Positions 24,136-32,393 of a stretch of 64,000 bases of DNA are shown here, piece after piece. Source of the DNA: an uncultured Collinsella sp. (GTDB taxonomy: Bacteria; Actinomycetota; Coriobacteriia; Coriobacteriales; Coriobacteriaceae); the NCBI GenBank assembly GCA_902461085.1, contig CABPWH010000001.1:1-64000 (forward strand). Direction: 5' to 3'. The notes beneath the pieces are model-generated. The model worked only from the letters and a program-made list of their open reading frames with translations, was not told the DNA's origin and ran no database searches. The first letter of the stretch is position 1; each line of letters begins with the position of its first letter. Made by a program: the position numbers and the translations under genes.

Positions 24136-24471
24136 ATGTGTGATTGCATCTTCTGCAAAATTGCCAACCACGAGATCCCCTCGACCGTTGTCTATGAGGA
24201 CGACCAGGTCATCGCCTTCGACGACCTCAATCCCCAGGCGCCGGTCCATACGCTCGTGATTCCCAAGAAACACTACAGTGACATCGCCGACAACGTACCG
24301 GCCGAGACCATGGGCGCCATGGCTCACGCCATCCAGGAGGTCGCTAAGGCCAAGGGCTTGGAGGACGGTTTCCGCGTCATCTCCAACAAGGGCGTCAACG
24401 CCGGCCAGACCGTCATGCACTTCCACATGCACGTCCTCGGCGGCAAAAACCTGGGCGAGAACCTCATCTGA
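24136..24471 (+). CDS. HIT family nucleotide-binding protein (HinT-like)
   Basis: 111 residues. CDCIFCKIANHEIPSTVVYE and the histidine triad MHFHMHVLGG near the C-terminus identify a HinT-type purine nucleoside phosphoramidase. Length matches the family. AGAAAGGAACC precedes the ATG. It is probably the last gene of the xseAB transcript. Confidence 0.93.
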   Translation: MCDCIFCKIANHEIPSTVVYEDDQVIAFDDLNPQAPVHTLVIPKKHYSDIADNVPAETMGAMAHAIQEVAKAKGLEDGFRVISNKGVNAGQTVMHFHMHVLGGKNLGENLI

Positions 24472-24531
24472 GGGCGCTTCTTCCTTGCAATGAAACGGAA
24501 GCTCAAGCACCGATAACTTATATATCAACGC

Positions 24532-24565
24532 AATAAACCCGAGCGCGAGGGCGTTTGGGTTTATT
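24532..24565 (+). terminator. Terminator after the HIT gene
   Basis: AATAAACCC / GGGTTTATT (9 bp) with inner GCGC/GCGT pairing, ending in TTTATTATT. It separates xseAB-HIT from the acetate kinase genes. Confidence 0.7.
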
Positions 24566-24618
24566 ATTGAAGCGTATGTAACCTGGCGGCGCCACACCGC
24601 CTGTTAGTAGGGAGACAC

Positions 24619-25797
24619 ATGAACGTTCTGGTCGTCAACGCAGGATCTTCGACGCTTAAGTATCAGGTCATCGATACCAAGTCCCACAAGGTGTCCGCAA
24701 AGGGCTCCTGCGAGCGCGTCTGCTTTACCGGCGGTACCTTCACCCACGCTGCCAACGGTTCCAAGAAGGTGACCGAGAACATCGAGTTCCCCGACCACAA
24801 GGTCGCCATCGAGGTCGTCCTGAAGGACCTCGAGGCCAACGGCGTCAAGATCGAGGGCATCGGCCACCGTATCGTTCAGGGCGGTTGGTACTTCGGCGAT
24901 TCCTCCCTCGTCGACGAGGACGTCCTCGCCAAGATCCGCGAGGTCGCTCCGCTCGCCCCGCTGCACAACAACCCCGAGGCCAACGTTATCGAGTACTGCC
25001 TGGAGCAGTATCCCGACCTGCCCAACGTCACGGTCTACGACACTGCTTTCCACTTCAATATGCCCGAGGTCGCCAAGACCTACGCCCTGCCCAAGGACGT
25101 CTGCGACAAGCTGCACATCCGTAAGTACGGCGCCCACGGCACCAGCTACCGTTACATCTCCAAGAAGGTCGCCGAGATGACCAACGGCGAGGCTCGCAAG
25201 GTCGTCGTGTGCCATATCGGCTCCGGTGCTTCCCTGTGCGCCATCGAGGACGGCAAGTGCATGGACACCACCATGGGTCTCACCCCGCTCGACGGCGTCA
25301 TGATGGGAACTCGCTGCGGCTCTATCGACCCGGCTACCGTGTGCTACCTGCAGCGCGAGGGTGGCTACACCTTCGACGAGGTCGACGAGATGATGAACAA
25401 GAAGTCCGGCCTTTTGGCTGTGACCGGCGGCAAGACCAACGACTGCCGCAACGTCGAGGAGCTCGCCGCCGCTGGTGACCCCGATGCTCAGCTCGCCTTC
25501 GACATGTTTGTCTACAAGATTGCCGCTAAGGCAGCCGAGATGGCTACTTCTATGTGCGGTATGGACACCCTGGTCTTTACTGCCGGCATCGGCGAGCACG
25601 CTCCGGCTGTCCGCGCTGGCGTGGCCGACCGTCTGGCCTTTATGGGCGTCAAGATGGATCATGCCCGCAACGCCCTGCGTGGCGACGGCGCTTGGTGCCT
25701 GTCTGCCAAGGATTCCAAGGTCAAGATTTTCGTCATCCCCACGGACGAGGAGTTCATGATCGCCTCCGACGTCGAGCGCATCGTCAACGGCAAGTAA
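24619..25797 (+). CDS. Acetate kinase paralogue with altered active-site motifs
   Basis: 392 residues, aligning without gaps to the next gene. NAGSSTLK, GHRIVQGG, VYDTAFHFNMPE and DTTMGLTPLDG are retained. However HGTSH reads HGTSY (173-177), HLGNGAS reads HIGSGAS (199-205), SGISNDAR reads GGKTNDCR, and GIGEN reads GIGEH (323-327). The changed residues lie around the phosphate and acetate site of acetate kinases. It may have altered kinetics, another short-chain acid substrate, or a regulatory role. A strong RBS (GGGAGAC) precedes ATG. Codon usage is highly biased, suggesting strong expression. Confidence 0.85.
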   Translation: MNVLVVNAGSSTLKYQVIDTKSHKVSAKGSCERVCFTGGTFTHAANGSKKVTENIEFPDHKVAIEVVLKDLEANGVKIEGIGHRIVQGGWYFGDSSLVDEDVLAKIREVAPLAPLHNNPEANVIEYCLEQYPDLPNVTVYDTAFHFNMPEVAKTYALPKDVCDKLHIRKYGAHGTSYRYISKKVAEMTNGEARKVVVCHIGSGASLCAIEDGKCMDTTMGLTPLDGVMMGTRCGSIDPATVCYLQREGGYTFDEVDEMMNKKSGLLAVTGGKTNDCRNVEELAAAGDPDAQLAFDMFVYKIAAKAAEMATSMCGMDTLVFTAGIGEHAPAVRAGVADRLAFMGVKMDHARNALRGDGAWCLSAKDSKVKIFVIPTDEEFMIASDVERIVNGK

Positions 25798-25800
25798 TTG

Positions 25801-25848
25801 CAAAAGGGGAGGGGCTGGACGACCGAGCGCCGTTCGGCCCCTCTTTTG
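25801..25848 (+). terminator. Terminator between the two acetate kinase genes
   Basis: AAAAGGGGAGGGGC pairs with GCCCCTCTTTT across a 20-nt loop with one bulge, ending in TTTTGTG. The second ackA therefore probably has its own promoter; a TTATCA-AGTTG-TGATAA inverted repeat lies at 25878-25894. Confidence 0.6.
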
Positions 25849-25961
25849 TGCTCGTTGGGCGATATGCCTGATAGCTATTTATCAAGTTGTGATAACTTCT
25901 TATTAAAATGCGGCCGCCTTAAGGGGTCTGCGTCGACCGTATTGCACTGCAAAGGAGTCTC

Positions 25962-27140
25962 ATGAACGTACTTGTTGTTAACGCCGGCAGCTCAAGCCTC
26001 AAATATCAGCTTTTGGATACCGATACTCGCGAGGTTTTCGCCAAGGGCAACTGCGAACGTATCGGTTCGGACATGGGCATCTTTGGCCACTCCGAGAACG
26101 GTGGCGCCAAGCAGACCGAGGAGGTCCCCTTCCCGGACCATCGTTCGGCTATCGCGCGTGTGCTCGAGGAGCTCGAGAAGACCGACTTTACGATCGATGG
26201 CATCGGCCACCGTATCGTTCAGGGTGGCTGGCACTTCGATGATTCCGCGGTCGTCGACGACGAGGTCATGGCTAAGATTCTCGAGGTGGCCCCGCTCGCC
26301 CCGCTGCACAATTACGGCGAGGCCGCAGCAATCGAGTATTGCCGCGAGAAGTATCCGGAGCTGCCCAACGTCGCCGTCTTCGATACCTCGTTCCACATGA
26401 CCATGCCCGAGGTCGCCTACACCTACGCGCTGCCCAAGGACGTGTGCGATAAGTACCACGTGCGCAAGTACGGTGCCCACGGCACGAGCCACCGCTATGA
26501 GTGGATGATGGCCAAGGAGATCCTGGGCTCGCGCTGCCACCGTCTGCTTTCGTGCCATCTGGGCAACGGCGCTTCGCTCGCCGCCATCGAGGACGGCGTG
26601 TGCCGCGATACCACGATGGGCCTCACGCCGCTCGATGGCCTGATGATGGGCACCCGTTGTGGTTCCATCGACCCGGCCACCGTGTGCTACCTGCAGCGCG
26701 AGGGCGGCTACAGCTACCAGGAAGTCGATGACATGATGAACAAGCAGTCTGGTCTGCTTGCCATCTCGGGCATCTCCAACGACGCCCGCGACATCCGCAC
26801 GCGCGCCTCCGAGGGCGACGAGCGCTGCCTGCTCGCCTTCGATATGTTCGCCTATAAGGCCATGCAGCAGGCCGGTTCCATGATCGCTTCCATGGCGGGC
26901 GTGGACACCATTACCTTTACCGCCGGCATCGGCGAGAACGACTGGTCGATCCGCAAGGCCTTCTGCGACTGCTTTGAGTGGCTGGGCGTGCGCATCGACA
27001 ACAACAAGAACCGCGAGGCCGTGGGCAACGGCCCACAGGTCATCAGCGCCGCCGGCTCTTCCGTCACGGTTATGGTCATCCCCACCGACGAGGAATACAT
27101 GATCGCCCACGACGTCGAGCGCCTGACCAAGAACAACTAA
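25962..27140 (+). CDS. ackA: Acetate kinase (canonical motifs)
   Basis: 392 residues. NAGSSSLK, FDTSFHMTMPE, YGAHGTSHRY (171-179), CHLGNGAS (198-205), DTTMGLTPLDGLMMGTR, SGISNDAR and GIGEN are the expected acetate kinase motifs. It makes ATP from acetyl phosphate with the Pta encoded convergently downstream. AAAGGAG lies before ATG 25962. It is the product of a tandem duplication with the preceding gene. Confidence 0.93.
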   Translation: MNVLVVNAGSSSLKYQLLDTDTREVFAKGNCERIGSDMGIFGHSENGGAKQTEEVPFPDHRSAIARVLEELEKTDFTIDGIGHRIVQGGWHFDDSAVVDDEVMAKILEVAPLAPLHNYGEAAAIEYCREKYPELPNVAVFDTSFHMTMPEVAYTYALPKDVCDKYHVRKYGAHGTSHRYEWMMAKEILGSRCHRLLSCHLGNGASLAAIEDGVCRDTTMGLTPLDGLMMGTRCGSIDPATVCYLQREGGYSYQEVDDMMNKQSGLLAISGISNDARDIRTRASEGDERCLLAFDMFAYKAMQQAGSMIASMAGVDTITFTAGIGENDWSIRKAFCDCFEWLGVRIDNNKNREAVGNGPQVISAAGSSVTVMVIPTDEEYMIAHDVERLTKNN

Positions 27141-27162
27141 CGCGCGCATTTGCAAGTAAACG

Positions 27163-27198
27163 AAAGGCCTCCAGAGCAACAGCTCCGGAGGCCTTTTT
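27163..27198 (+). terminator. Rho-independent terminator of ackA
   Basis: AAAGGCCTCC / GGAGGCCTTT stem (10 bp) with a 14-nt loop and TTTTT tail. Confidence 0.88.
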
Positions 27199-27347
27199 AC
27201 TAGCAGGTGGAAATTCCAGTCCCAAAGTGATCGTCACCAGCAACGCCTGCTCTTTCAGCAACGACACCCATTCGTTCAGGATTCTCAGCCCCAGCTCGTA
27301 GCCAAGCCGCCGTCCACTCCAGATACCCTGATTGCCACGTGGCGGCA

Positions 27348-27474
27348 GGGGCCCTACAGGGTAAAGCTCTGAAAACTTTCCGCAGGACGCATGAAACCCC
27401 CGCCGCACGAAGTGCGCAGCGGGGGTTTCATGCATGTCCGAGGACGTTTTCAGAGCTTTACCCTGTAGGGCCCC
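27348..27474. repeat. 127-bp nested palindrome between ackA and pta
   Basis: Outer arms of 29 bp are perfectly complementary (27348-27376 and 27446-27474; starts GGGGCCCTACAGGG). Inside is a 15-bp perfect stem (27389-27403 and 27419-27433; GCATGAAACCCCCGC) with a GCAC/GTGC tip. It could fold into one long cruciform. The minus-strand pta stop lies 16 nt away. The stretch 27199-27347 shows no supportable gene. Confidence 0.85.
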
Positions 27475-27489
27475 GAGGGGATAAGTCCG

Positions 27490-28470
27490 CTACTCAGCCA
27501 TCTGAGCCTGGACGGCGGTGATGGCCACGACACCCACGATGTCGTCAGCAGAGCAGCCGCGCGACAGATCGTTGACCGGCTTGGCGATGCCCTGCAGGAT
27601 GGGGCCGTAGGCGTCGGCGCCGGCGAAGCGCTGGACCAGCTTGTAGCCGATGTTGCCGGCCTCGAGGTCGGGGAACACGAGCACGTTGGCCTTGCCGGCA
27701 ACGGAGGAGCCGGGAGCCTTGAGCTGGGCGACGGTGGGGACAATAGCGGCATCGAGCTGCAGGTCGCCGTCGATGGCGAGCTCGGGAGCCTTCTCCTTGC
27801 AGAACTTCACAGCCTCCTGGACCTTCTTGGCGACCTCGCCGCCAGCGGAGCCCATGGTGGAGTAGGAGAGCATGGCCACGTGCGGCTCAACGTTGCCCAT
27901 GAAGGTGGACCAGGAGTGAGCGGAGGCGATGGCGATCTCGGAGAGCTCGTCGGAGGACGGGTTGATGTTGAGGCCGCAGTCGGCGAAGATCAGCGTGCCG
28001 TCAGTGCCGAACTGCGGGGTGTCGGTGCACATCACGAAGAAGGCCGAGACCAGCTTGGTGCCCGGGGCGGTCTTGAGGATCTGAAGCGCGGGGCGCAGGG
28101 TGTCGGCGGTGGAGTGGCAGGCGCCGGAGACCAGGCCGTCGGCATCGCCCATCTTGACCATCATGGTGCCAAAGTAGGTGGCGTCCATCACCTGGGCGCG
28201 AGCCTGCTCGATGGTAACGCCCTTCTTGGCGCGGAGCTCGGCAAACTTCTGCGCATACTCCTCGTGCTTCTCGGCATTGCGCGGGTCGATGACGGTAGCG
28301 CCGGGAACGTTGATCTCGTCGGGGTTGCCCAGGATGACGATCTTTGCCAGGCCCTCCTCGATGATTTTGGTGGCCGCGACGATAGTGCGCGGATCCTCGC
28401 CCTCGGGCAGGACGATCGTCTTAAGGTCGGCCTTGGCGGCAGACTTCATACGGTTTAGGAAATCGCTCAT
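27490..28470 (-). CDS. pta: Phosphate acetyltransferase
   Basis: 326 residues, the short Pta form without the N-terminal DRTGG domain. VLPEGEDPRT, ADGLVSGACHSTADTLRPAL, FADCGLNINPSSDEL, AMLSYSTMGSAGG and VFPDLEAGNIGYKL are diagnostic. It converts acetyl-CoA to acetyl phosphate for the acetate kinases on the opposite strand. RBS AAGGAG before ATG 28470. It is convergent with ackA rather than co-operonic. Confidence 0.94.
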   Translation of the reverse strand: MSDFLNRMKSAAKADLKTIVLPEGEDPRTIVAATKIIEEGLAKIVILGNPDEINVPGATVIDPRNAEKHEEYAQKFAELRAKKGVTIEQARAQVMDATYFGTMMVKMGDADGLVSGACHSTADTLRPALQILKTAPGTKLVSAFFVMCTDTPQFGTDGTLIFADCGLNINPSSDELSEIAIASAHSWSTFMGNVEPHVAMLSYSTMGSAGGEVAKKVQEAVKFCKEKAPELAIDGDLQLDAAIVPTVAQLKAPGSSVAGKANVLVFPDLEAGNIGYKLVQRFAGADAYGPILQGIAKPVNDLSRGCSADDIVGVVAITAVQAQMAE

Positions 28471-28617
28471 GTTACTCCTTACAAGCGTTTCGCTAAGCTC
28501 CAGGCGCCCGGCTGTTCACGAATAAACCCGCTGCTAGCTGGTTTACCTTACGTTAATGTTCGCCGCGGTGCTTGAGCTTTCCTTGTGTGGCAAGCTCATT
28601 ATAGGACGCATTAGCGC

Positions 28618-28623
28618 TATAAT
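28618..28623 (+). promoter_or_regulatory. Candidate -10 box upstream of glf
   Basis: Consensus TATAAT 79 nt before the glf start; no convincing -35 at the ideal spacing. Confidence 0.4.
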
Positions 28624-28701
28624 CGCTCTGATAAATGTGTCTCGAAGAATGTTCGAGAAAAGCCCAGCTAACGAGCCCGTGGCTTTTGACAAGGAGTATC
28701 G

Positions 28702-29904
28702 ATGCAGATTACCTCAGGCCTGCCTGAAGGCTTTAACGCCGGCGCGTACGACATGATTGTCGTCGGTGCTGGATATGCCGGTGCCGTTTGTGCCCGCCGT
28801 CTCGCCGAGACCATCGGCTATCGTGTTGCCGTTTTGGAGCGCCGTAGCCACATTGCGGGCAATGCCTATGACTGCACTGACGAGGCCGGAATCCTGATCC
28901 ACGAGTACGGTCCGCATATCTATCACACCTTTAACGAGCGCGTGCACAATTTCCTGTCGCGCTTTACCAAGTGGACGGATTATCAGCACAAGGTGCTCGC
29001 CAACATCAACGGTACCCTTATGCCCGTGCCCTTCAACCATGCGAGTCTCAAGCTCGCCTTTGGTGACGAGCGCGGCGAGGAGCTGTATCAGAAGCTCGTG
29101 GAGACCTTTGGCAAGGATGTCAAGGTGCCCATTATGGAGCTGCGTAAGAAGAACGACCCCGACTTGGCCGAGGTCGCCGATTACGTCTACGAGAACGTTT
29201 TTTTGCATTACACCATGAAGCAGTGGGGCCAGACGCCCGATCAGATCGATCCCTCGATCACCGGCCGCGTTCCCGTCTTTGTGGGCGATGATGACCGCTA
29301 CTTCCCGCAAGCCCCCTTCCAGGGCATGCCGCAGGAGGGCTACACGGCGCTCTTTGAACACATGCTCGACCACGACCTGATCGACGTGTTCTGCGACGTG
29401 GACGCCCGCGATCTCTTTGAGATCGACGAGACCACCGTCAAGATCGACGGCAAGGTCTATGGTGGCGAGATTGTCTATACCGGTCCACTCGACGAGCTGT
29501 TCAACCTCGACTTGGGTGCGTTGCCGTACCGCACGCTCGATATGAAGTTCGAGACGCTCGATATGGACCAGTTCCAGCCCGTGGGCACCGTCAACTACAC
29601 CACGAGCGAGGACTACACGCGTATCACCGAGTTCAAGAACATGACCGGTCAGGTCCTGCCCGGCAAGACCACCATCATGAAGGAGTACTCCAAGGCCTAT
29701 ACGCCCGGCTCGGGCGAGACGCCGTACTACGCCATTCTTGAGCCCGAGAACCGTGAGCTCTATGAGCGCTATCTTGAGCGCGTCCAGAATCTGACGAACT
29801 TCCACCCGGTGGGTCGTCTGGCAGAGTATCGTTACTACGATATGGACGCTGTGACCAATTCCGCCCTCGATCTTTCGGATGAGATTATCGCCTGCCATGC
29901 ATAA
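28702..29904 (+). CDS. glf: UDP-galactopyranose mutase
   Basis: 400 residues. The FAD-binding motif MIVVGAGYAGAVCARRLAE (18-36) is followed by HEYGPHIYHTFNERV, the GTMKQWG-like segment TMKQWGQTPDQI, and FPQAPFQGMPQEGYTALF, all typical of Glf. It interconverts UDP-galactopyranose and UDP-galactofuranose in the cytoplasm. RBS AAGGAG before ATG. It overlaps the next glycosyltransferase gene by 8 nt, so galactofuranose is probably used for a surface glycan. Confidence 0.94.
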   Translation: MQITSGLPEGFNAGAYDMIVVGAGYAGAVCARRLAETIGYRVAVLERRSHIAGNAYDCTDEAGILIHEYGPHIYHTFNERVHNFLSRFTKWTDYQHKVLANINGTLMPVPFNHASLKLAFGDERGEELYQKLVETFGKDVKVPIMELRKKNDPDLAEVADYVYENVFLHYTMKQWGQTPDQIDPSITGRVPVFVGDDDRYFPQAPFQGMPQEGYTALFEHMLDHDLIDVFCDVDARDLFEIDETTVKIDGKVYGGEIVYTGPLDELFNLDLGALPYRTLDMKFETLDMDQFQPVGTVNYTTSEDYTRITEFKNMTGQVLPGKTTIMKEYSKAYTPGSGETPYYAILEPENRELYERYLERVQNLTNFHPVGRLAEYRYYDMDAVTNSALDLSDEIIACHA

Positions 29905-30928
29905 AGTCATAACATTCGGTATTCCCTCGTATAACGCCGCCAAGGACATGGACCATTGCATCACCTCCATCTTGGAGGGGAGCAATTACGCCACCGATAT
30001 CGAGATTATCGTGGTGGACGACGGCTCCAAGGACGAGACGGCCGATAAGGCCGATGAGTGGGAGGCGCGTTATCCCGGTATCATTCGCGCGGTACACCAG
30101 GAGAACGGCGGCCACGGTATTGCCGTCCTTTCGGGTCTGTGCGAGGCACAGGGCACCTACTACAAGGTTGTTGATTCGGACGACTGGCTTGACGGCGCTG
30201 CCCTTTCGACCATGCTGTCGATTCTGCGTGGCTTTGAGGAGCGCGACCAGCGCGTTGACCTGTTTATCTCGAACTACGTGTACGAGAAGGTTTACGAGGG
30301 CACGCATACCGCTATTGGCTACAAATTTGCCCTGCCGCGCAAGAAGATCTTTTCCTGGGATCAGATCGGTCATTTCCGCCTGGACCAGAACCTACTCATG
30401 CACAGCCTGTGCTATCGCACGGATGTGCTGCGCGAGTCCAACCTTCCCATGCCGCCGTACACGTTCTATGTGGACAACATCTACGCCTACGTGCCGCTGC
30501 CGCGTTGCAAGACCATGTACTACGCCGACATCGACCTCTACCGCTACTTTATCGGTCGCGAGGGCCAGAGTGTCAACGAGGCCACGATGGTCAAGCGTCT
30601 GGACCAGCAGTTCCGTGTGACGCGCATCATGATGGAGTCGTACCACCTGTACAGCGATGTTGAGTCGTCGCGTCTGCGCTCGTACATGATGGGCTATTTC
30701 ACCATGATGATGGCGATCTGCTCGGTGCTCACCAAGCTTTCCGAGGAGGATTGCGCCGACGAGCGCCTAAAGACGCTGTGGAATGATTTGAAGGCCTACG
30801 ACGAGCGCATGTATCGTCGTGCCCGCTACGGCGTGGTCGGCTTCTTCACTAACCTGCGTGGACGGGCCGGGGACAAAACCACACTCGGCCTATACCGTCT
30901 TGCCTCAAAGATCTTCAAATTCAACTAG
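29897..30928 (+). CDS. Family 2 glycosyltransferase
   Basis: 343 residues from ATG 29897, overlapping the glf stop (ATGCATAA). The GT-A fold motifs are ITFGIPSYNAAKDMD, VVDDGSKDETADK (DDGS 41-44) and the DxD-type KVVDSDDWL (93-97). The C-terminal half is helical with no clear membrane segment. Tight coupling with glf suggests transfer of galactofuranose or a neighbouring sugar during surface polysaccharide or glycolipid synthesis. The last residues (YRLASKIFKF) recur in an inverted fragment downstream. Confidence 0.85.
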   Translation: MHKVITFGIPSYNAAKDMDHCITSILEGSNYATDIEIIVVDDGSKDETADKADEWEARYPGIIRAVHQENGGHGIAVLSGLCEAQGTYYKVVDSDDWLDGAALSTMLSILRGFEERDQRVDLFISNYVYEKVYEGTHTAIGYKFALPRKKIFSWDQIGHFRLDQNLLMHSLCYRTDVLRESNLPMPPYTFYVDNIYAYVPLPRCKTMYYADIDLYRYFIGREGQSVNEATMVKRLDQQFRVTRIMMESYHLYSDVESSRLRSYMMGYFTMMMAICSVLTKLSEEDCADERLKTLWNDLKAYDERMYRRARYGVVGFFTNLRGRAGDKTTLGLYRLASKIFKFN

Positions 30929-30950
30929 CACAGAAGCGCTCGGGTAACGG

Positions 30951-31059
30951 GGACCCCTGGTCCTTAACTTGCTACTTCGAACAGTCCTGCGCAAGACGGA
31001 GGCGCCACTGGCGCCTCCTTTGCGTGCGGAACTCGTATCAAGTTAAGGACCAGGGGTCC
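30951..31059. repeat. 109-bp element: 21-bp inverted arms around a terminator
   Basis: GGACCCCTGGTCCTTAACTT is the start of a 21-bp arm (30951-30971) whose perfect complement lies at 31039-31059. Nested inside is GGAGGCGCC-ACT-GGCGCCTCC plus TTT (30998-31020), a likely terminator for the glycosyltransferase gene. Confidence 0.8.
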
Positions 31060-31084
31060 TCTGCTATGTCTCGCTTTGTGTCAG

Positions 31085-31130
31085 CAAGCTGAATTTGAAG
31101 ATCTTGGACGCGCGGTACACAGGGGCCTGG
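31085..31130 (-). pseudogene. Remnant of a second glycosyltransferase 3' end
   Basis: On the minus strand the frame reads APVYRASKIFKFSLLT, matching the C-terminus of the upstream glycosyltransferase (LYRLASKIFKFN). At DNA level 31090-31105 is the exact reverse complement of 30908-30923 (16 bp). This suggests that an inverted copy of the gene was lost except for its end. The match is short, so it could instead be another structural repeat. Confidence 0.45.
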
Positions 31131-31153
31131 GCTGAAAGAGATCTTGTTGAGTA

Positions 31154-31278
31154 GGTTGCCCGGTGGGGCTTGGTTATGTTTGTCGCGAGTTCCGCACGAG
31201 CCGAAGAGCACTTAATGTGCTCTTCGTGCGAGCCAGGACTGTAGAGCAGCAAACATAACCAAGCCCCGCCGGGCAACC
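31154..31278. repeat. 125-bp nested palindrome
   Basis: Outer arms of 29 bp with one mismatch (31154-31182 and 31250-31278; contains GGGGCTTGGTTATGTTTG). The inner perfect stem CGAAGAGCAC / GTGCTCTTCG has loop TTAAT (31202-31226). Architecture and size are very similar to the element at 27348-27474 although the sequence differs. It lies just beyond the stop of the minus-strand P1 peptidase gene. Confidence 0.82.
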
Positions 31279-31290
31279 GGACGACCTAGT

Positions 31291-32292
31291 TTACTTTGCG
31301 GCTCCGGGGACGCCGTGGGAGGTTTTGGCAGTTTTGGCTCCGTTCACGATGGCGGTTTCCAGGGCCCTTACAGCGAGCATGCCCAGCAGGTCTAGGGGAA
31401 CGGCGGCGCTTGCTTGGGCGCCTAGTTTGCCGCTGGCGAGGGTGTAGATGGTGTCGCCGTCGTTGGTGGTGTGCGTGGGACGGATGGCGTGTGCGTAGGC
31501 GTCTGCGGCCATCTGGGAGACCTTGGTGGCTTGTGCCTTAGTGAGTTCCACGTTGGTGACGATGCAGCTGATGGTGGTGTTGGTGCGGTCGAGCGGCATC
31601 TGCATGGATCCGGCGGCGGCAAAGGCTGCGAGTTCCATGTCGACGATCTGGTCGCTATCGGCTGCGGCGCGCATACCGGCGACCCACTCGCCGGTGAAGG
31701 GGTCGACAACGTTGCCGCAGGCGTTGACCGAGACCACGGCGCCCACCTTGATGGGGCCGAGAGCCAAAGCGGCAGCGCCAAGGCCGGCCTTCATGCAGGT
31801 AGCGGGGCCCATGAGCTTACCCACGGTAGCGCCCGTGCCGGCGCCTACGTTGCCCTGTTCGAGCTTGGTGGGGGTGTGGTCGAGTGCTTCGCGCACGGCG
31901 GCGATGCCGGCCTCAATGTCGGGGCGAACGGTGGGGTTACCAAAGGCGAGATCGAAGATACAGCTGGAGCACACGATAGGCACCTGCGTGGGGCCGACGG
32001 GAAGGCCGATGCCGCGTCTCTCAAGCTCGCGAGCGACGCCGCTTGCAGCCTCGAGGCCAAAGGCCGATCCACCCGAAAGGCAGACGGCGTGTACCTTGTC
32101 GACGGTGTTCTCGGGTCGCAGCAGGTCGGTTTCGCGCGATGCTGGAGCACCGCCGCGAACGTCAACGCCGCCGGTGGCGCCCTCGGGTGCCACGATTACG
32201 GTGCAACCGGTGCCGGCCTCCTCGTCCGTATAGTTGCCATAGCAAAAGCCATCGACATCGCAGACGTCAATGGCCTCGAGCAGTGTATCCAT
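31291..32292 (-). CDS. P1 family peptidase (DmpA-like Ntn hydrolase)
   Basis: 333 residues. VCLSGGSAFGLEAASGV, GNVGAGTGATVGK and DRTNTTISCIVTNVELTK fit the P1/S58 family of self-cleaving aminopeptidases. In these the nucleophile is exposed by cleavage within the NTT/S segment (here around 240-245). The family includes L-aminopeptidase D-Ala-esterase/amidases and beta-peptidyl aminopeptidases; the substrate here is unknown. It has no signal peptide. It probably heads its own transcript. Confidence 0.85.
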   Translation of the reverse strand: MDTLLEAIDVCDVDGFCYGNYTDEEAGTGCTVIVAPEGATGGVDVRGGAPASRETDLLRPENTVDKVHAVCLSGGSAFGLEAASGVARELERRGIGLPVGPTQVPIVCSSCIFDLAFGNPTVRPDIEAGIAAVREALDHTPTKLEQGNVGAGTGATVGKLMGPATCMKAGLGAAALALGPIKVGAVVSVNACGNVVDPFTGEWVAGMRAAADSDQIVDMELAAFAAAGSMQMPLDRTNTTISCIVTNVELTKAQATKVSQMAADAYAHAIRPTHTTNDGDTIYTLASGKLGAQASAAVPLDLLGMLAVRALETAIVNGAKTAKTSHGVPGAAK

Positions 32293-32393
32293 GTTTAACT
32301 CCTATCGGTTTTCCGCCGCGCCTTGTGCCCGGTCGGGATCCGTACGGTACGCCAAAATTGTAGGCGCTGGGGAATACCCAGCGCCAGATGCAA

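Noticed and set aside
25878..25894. TTATCA-AGTTG-TGATAA as a Rex site
   Set aside because: It does not match the TTGTGAA-type Rex consensus well enough; kept only as an unnamed inverted repeat.
27076..27435. Minus-strand frame with YELGLRILNEWVSLLKEQALL
   Set aside because: The stretch looks protein-like, but the only start codon is inside the palindrome and the frame runs through the ackA terminator into ackA antisense. It was not kept as a gene; it may be a relic.
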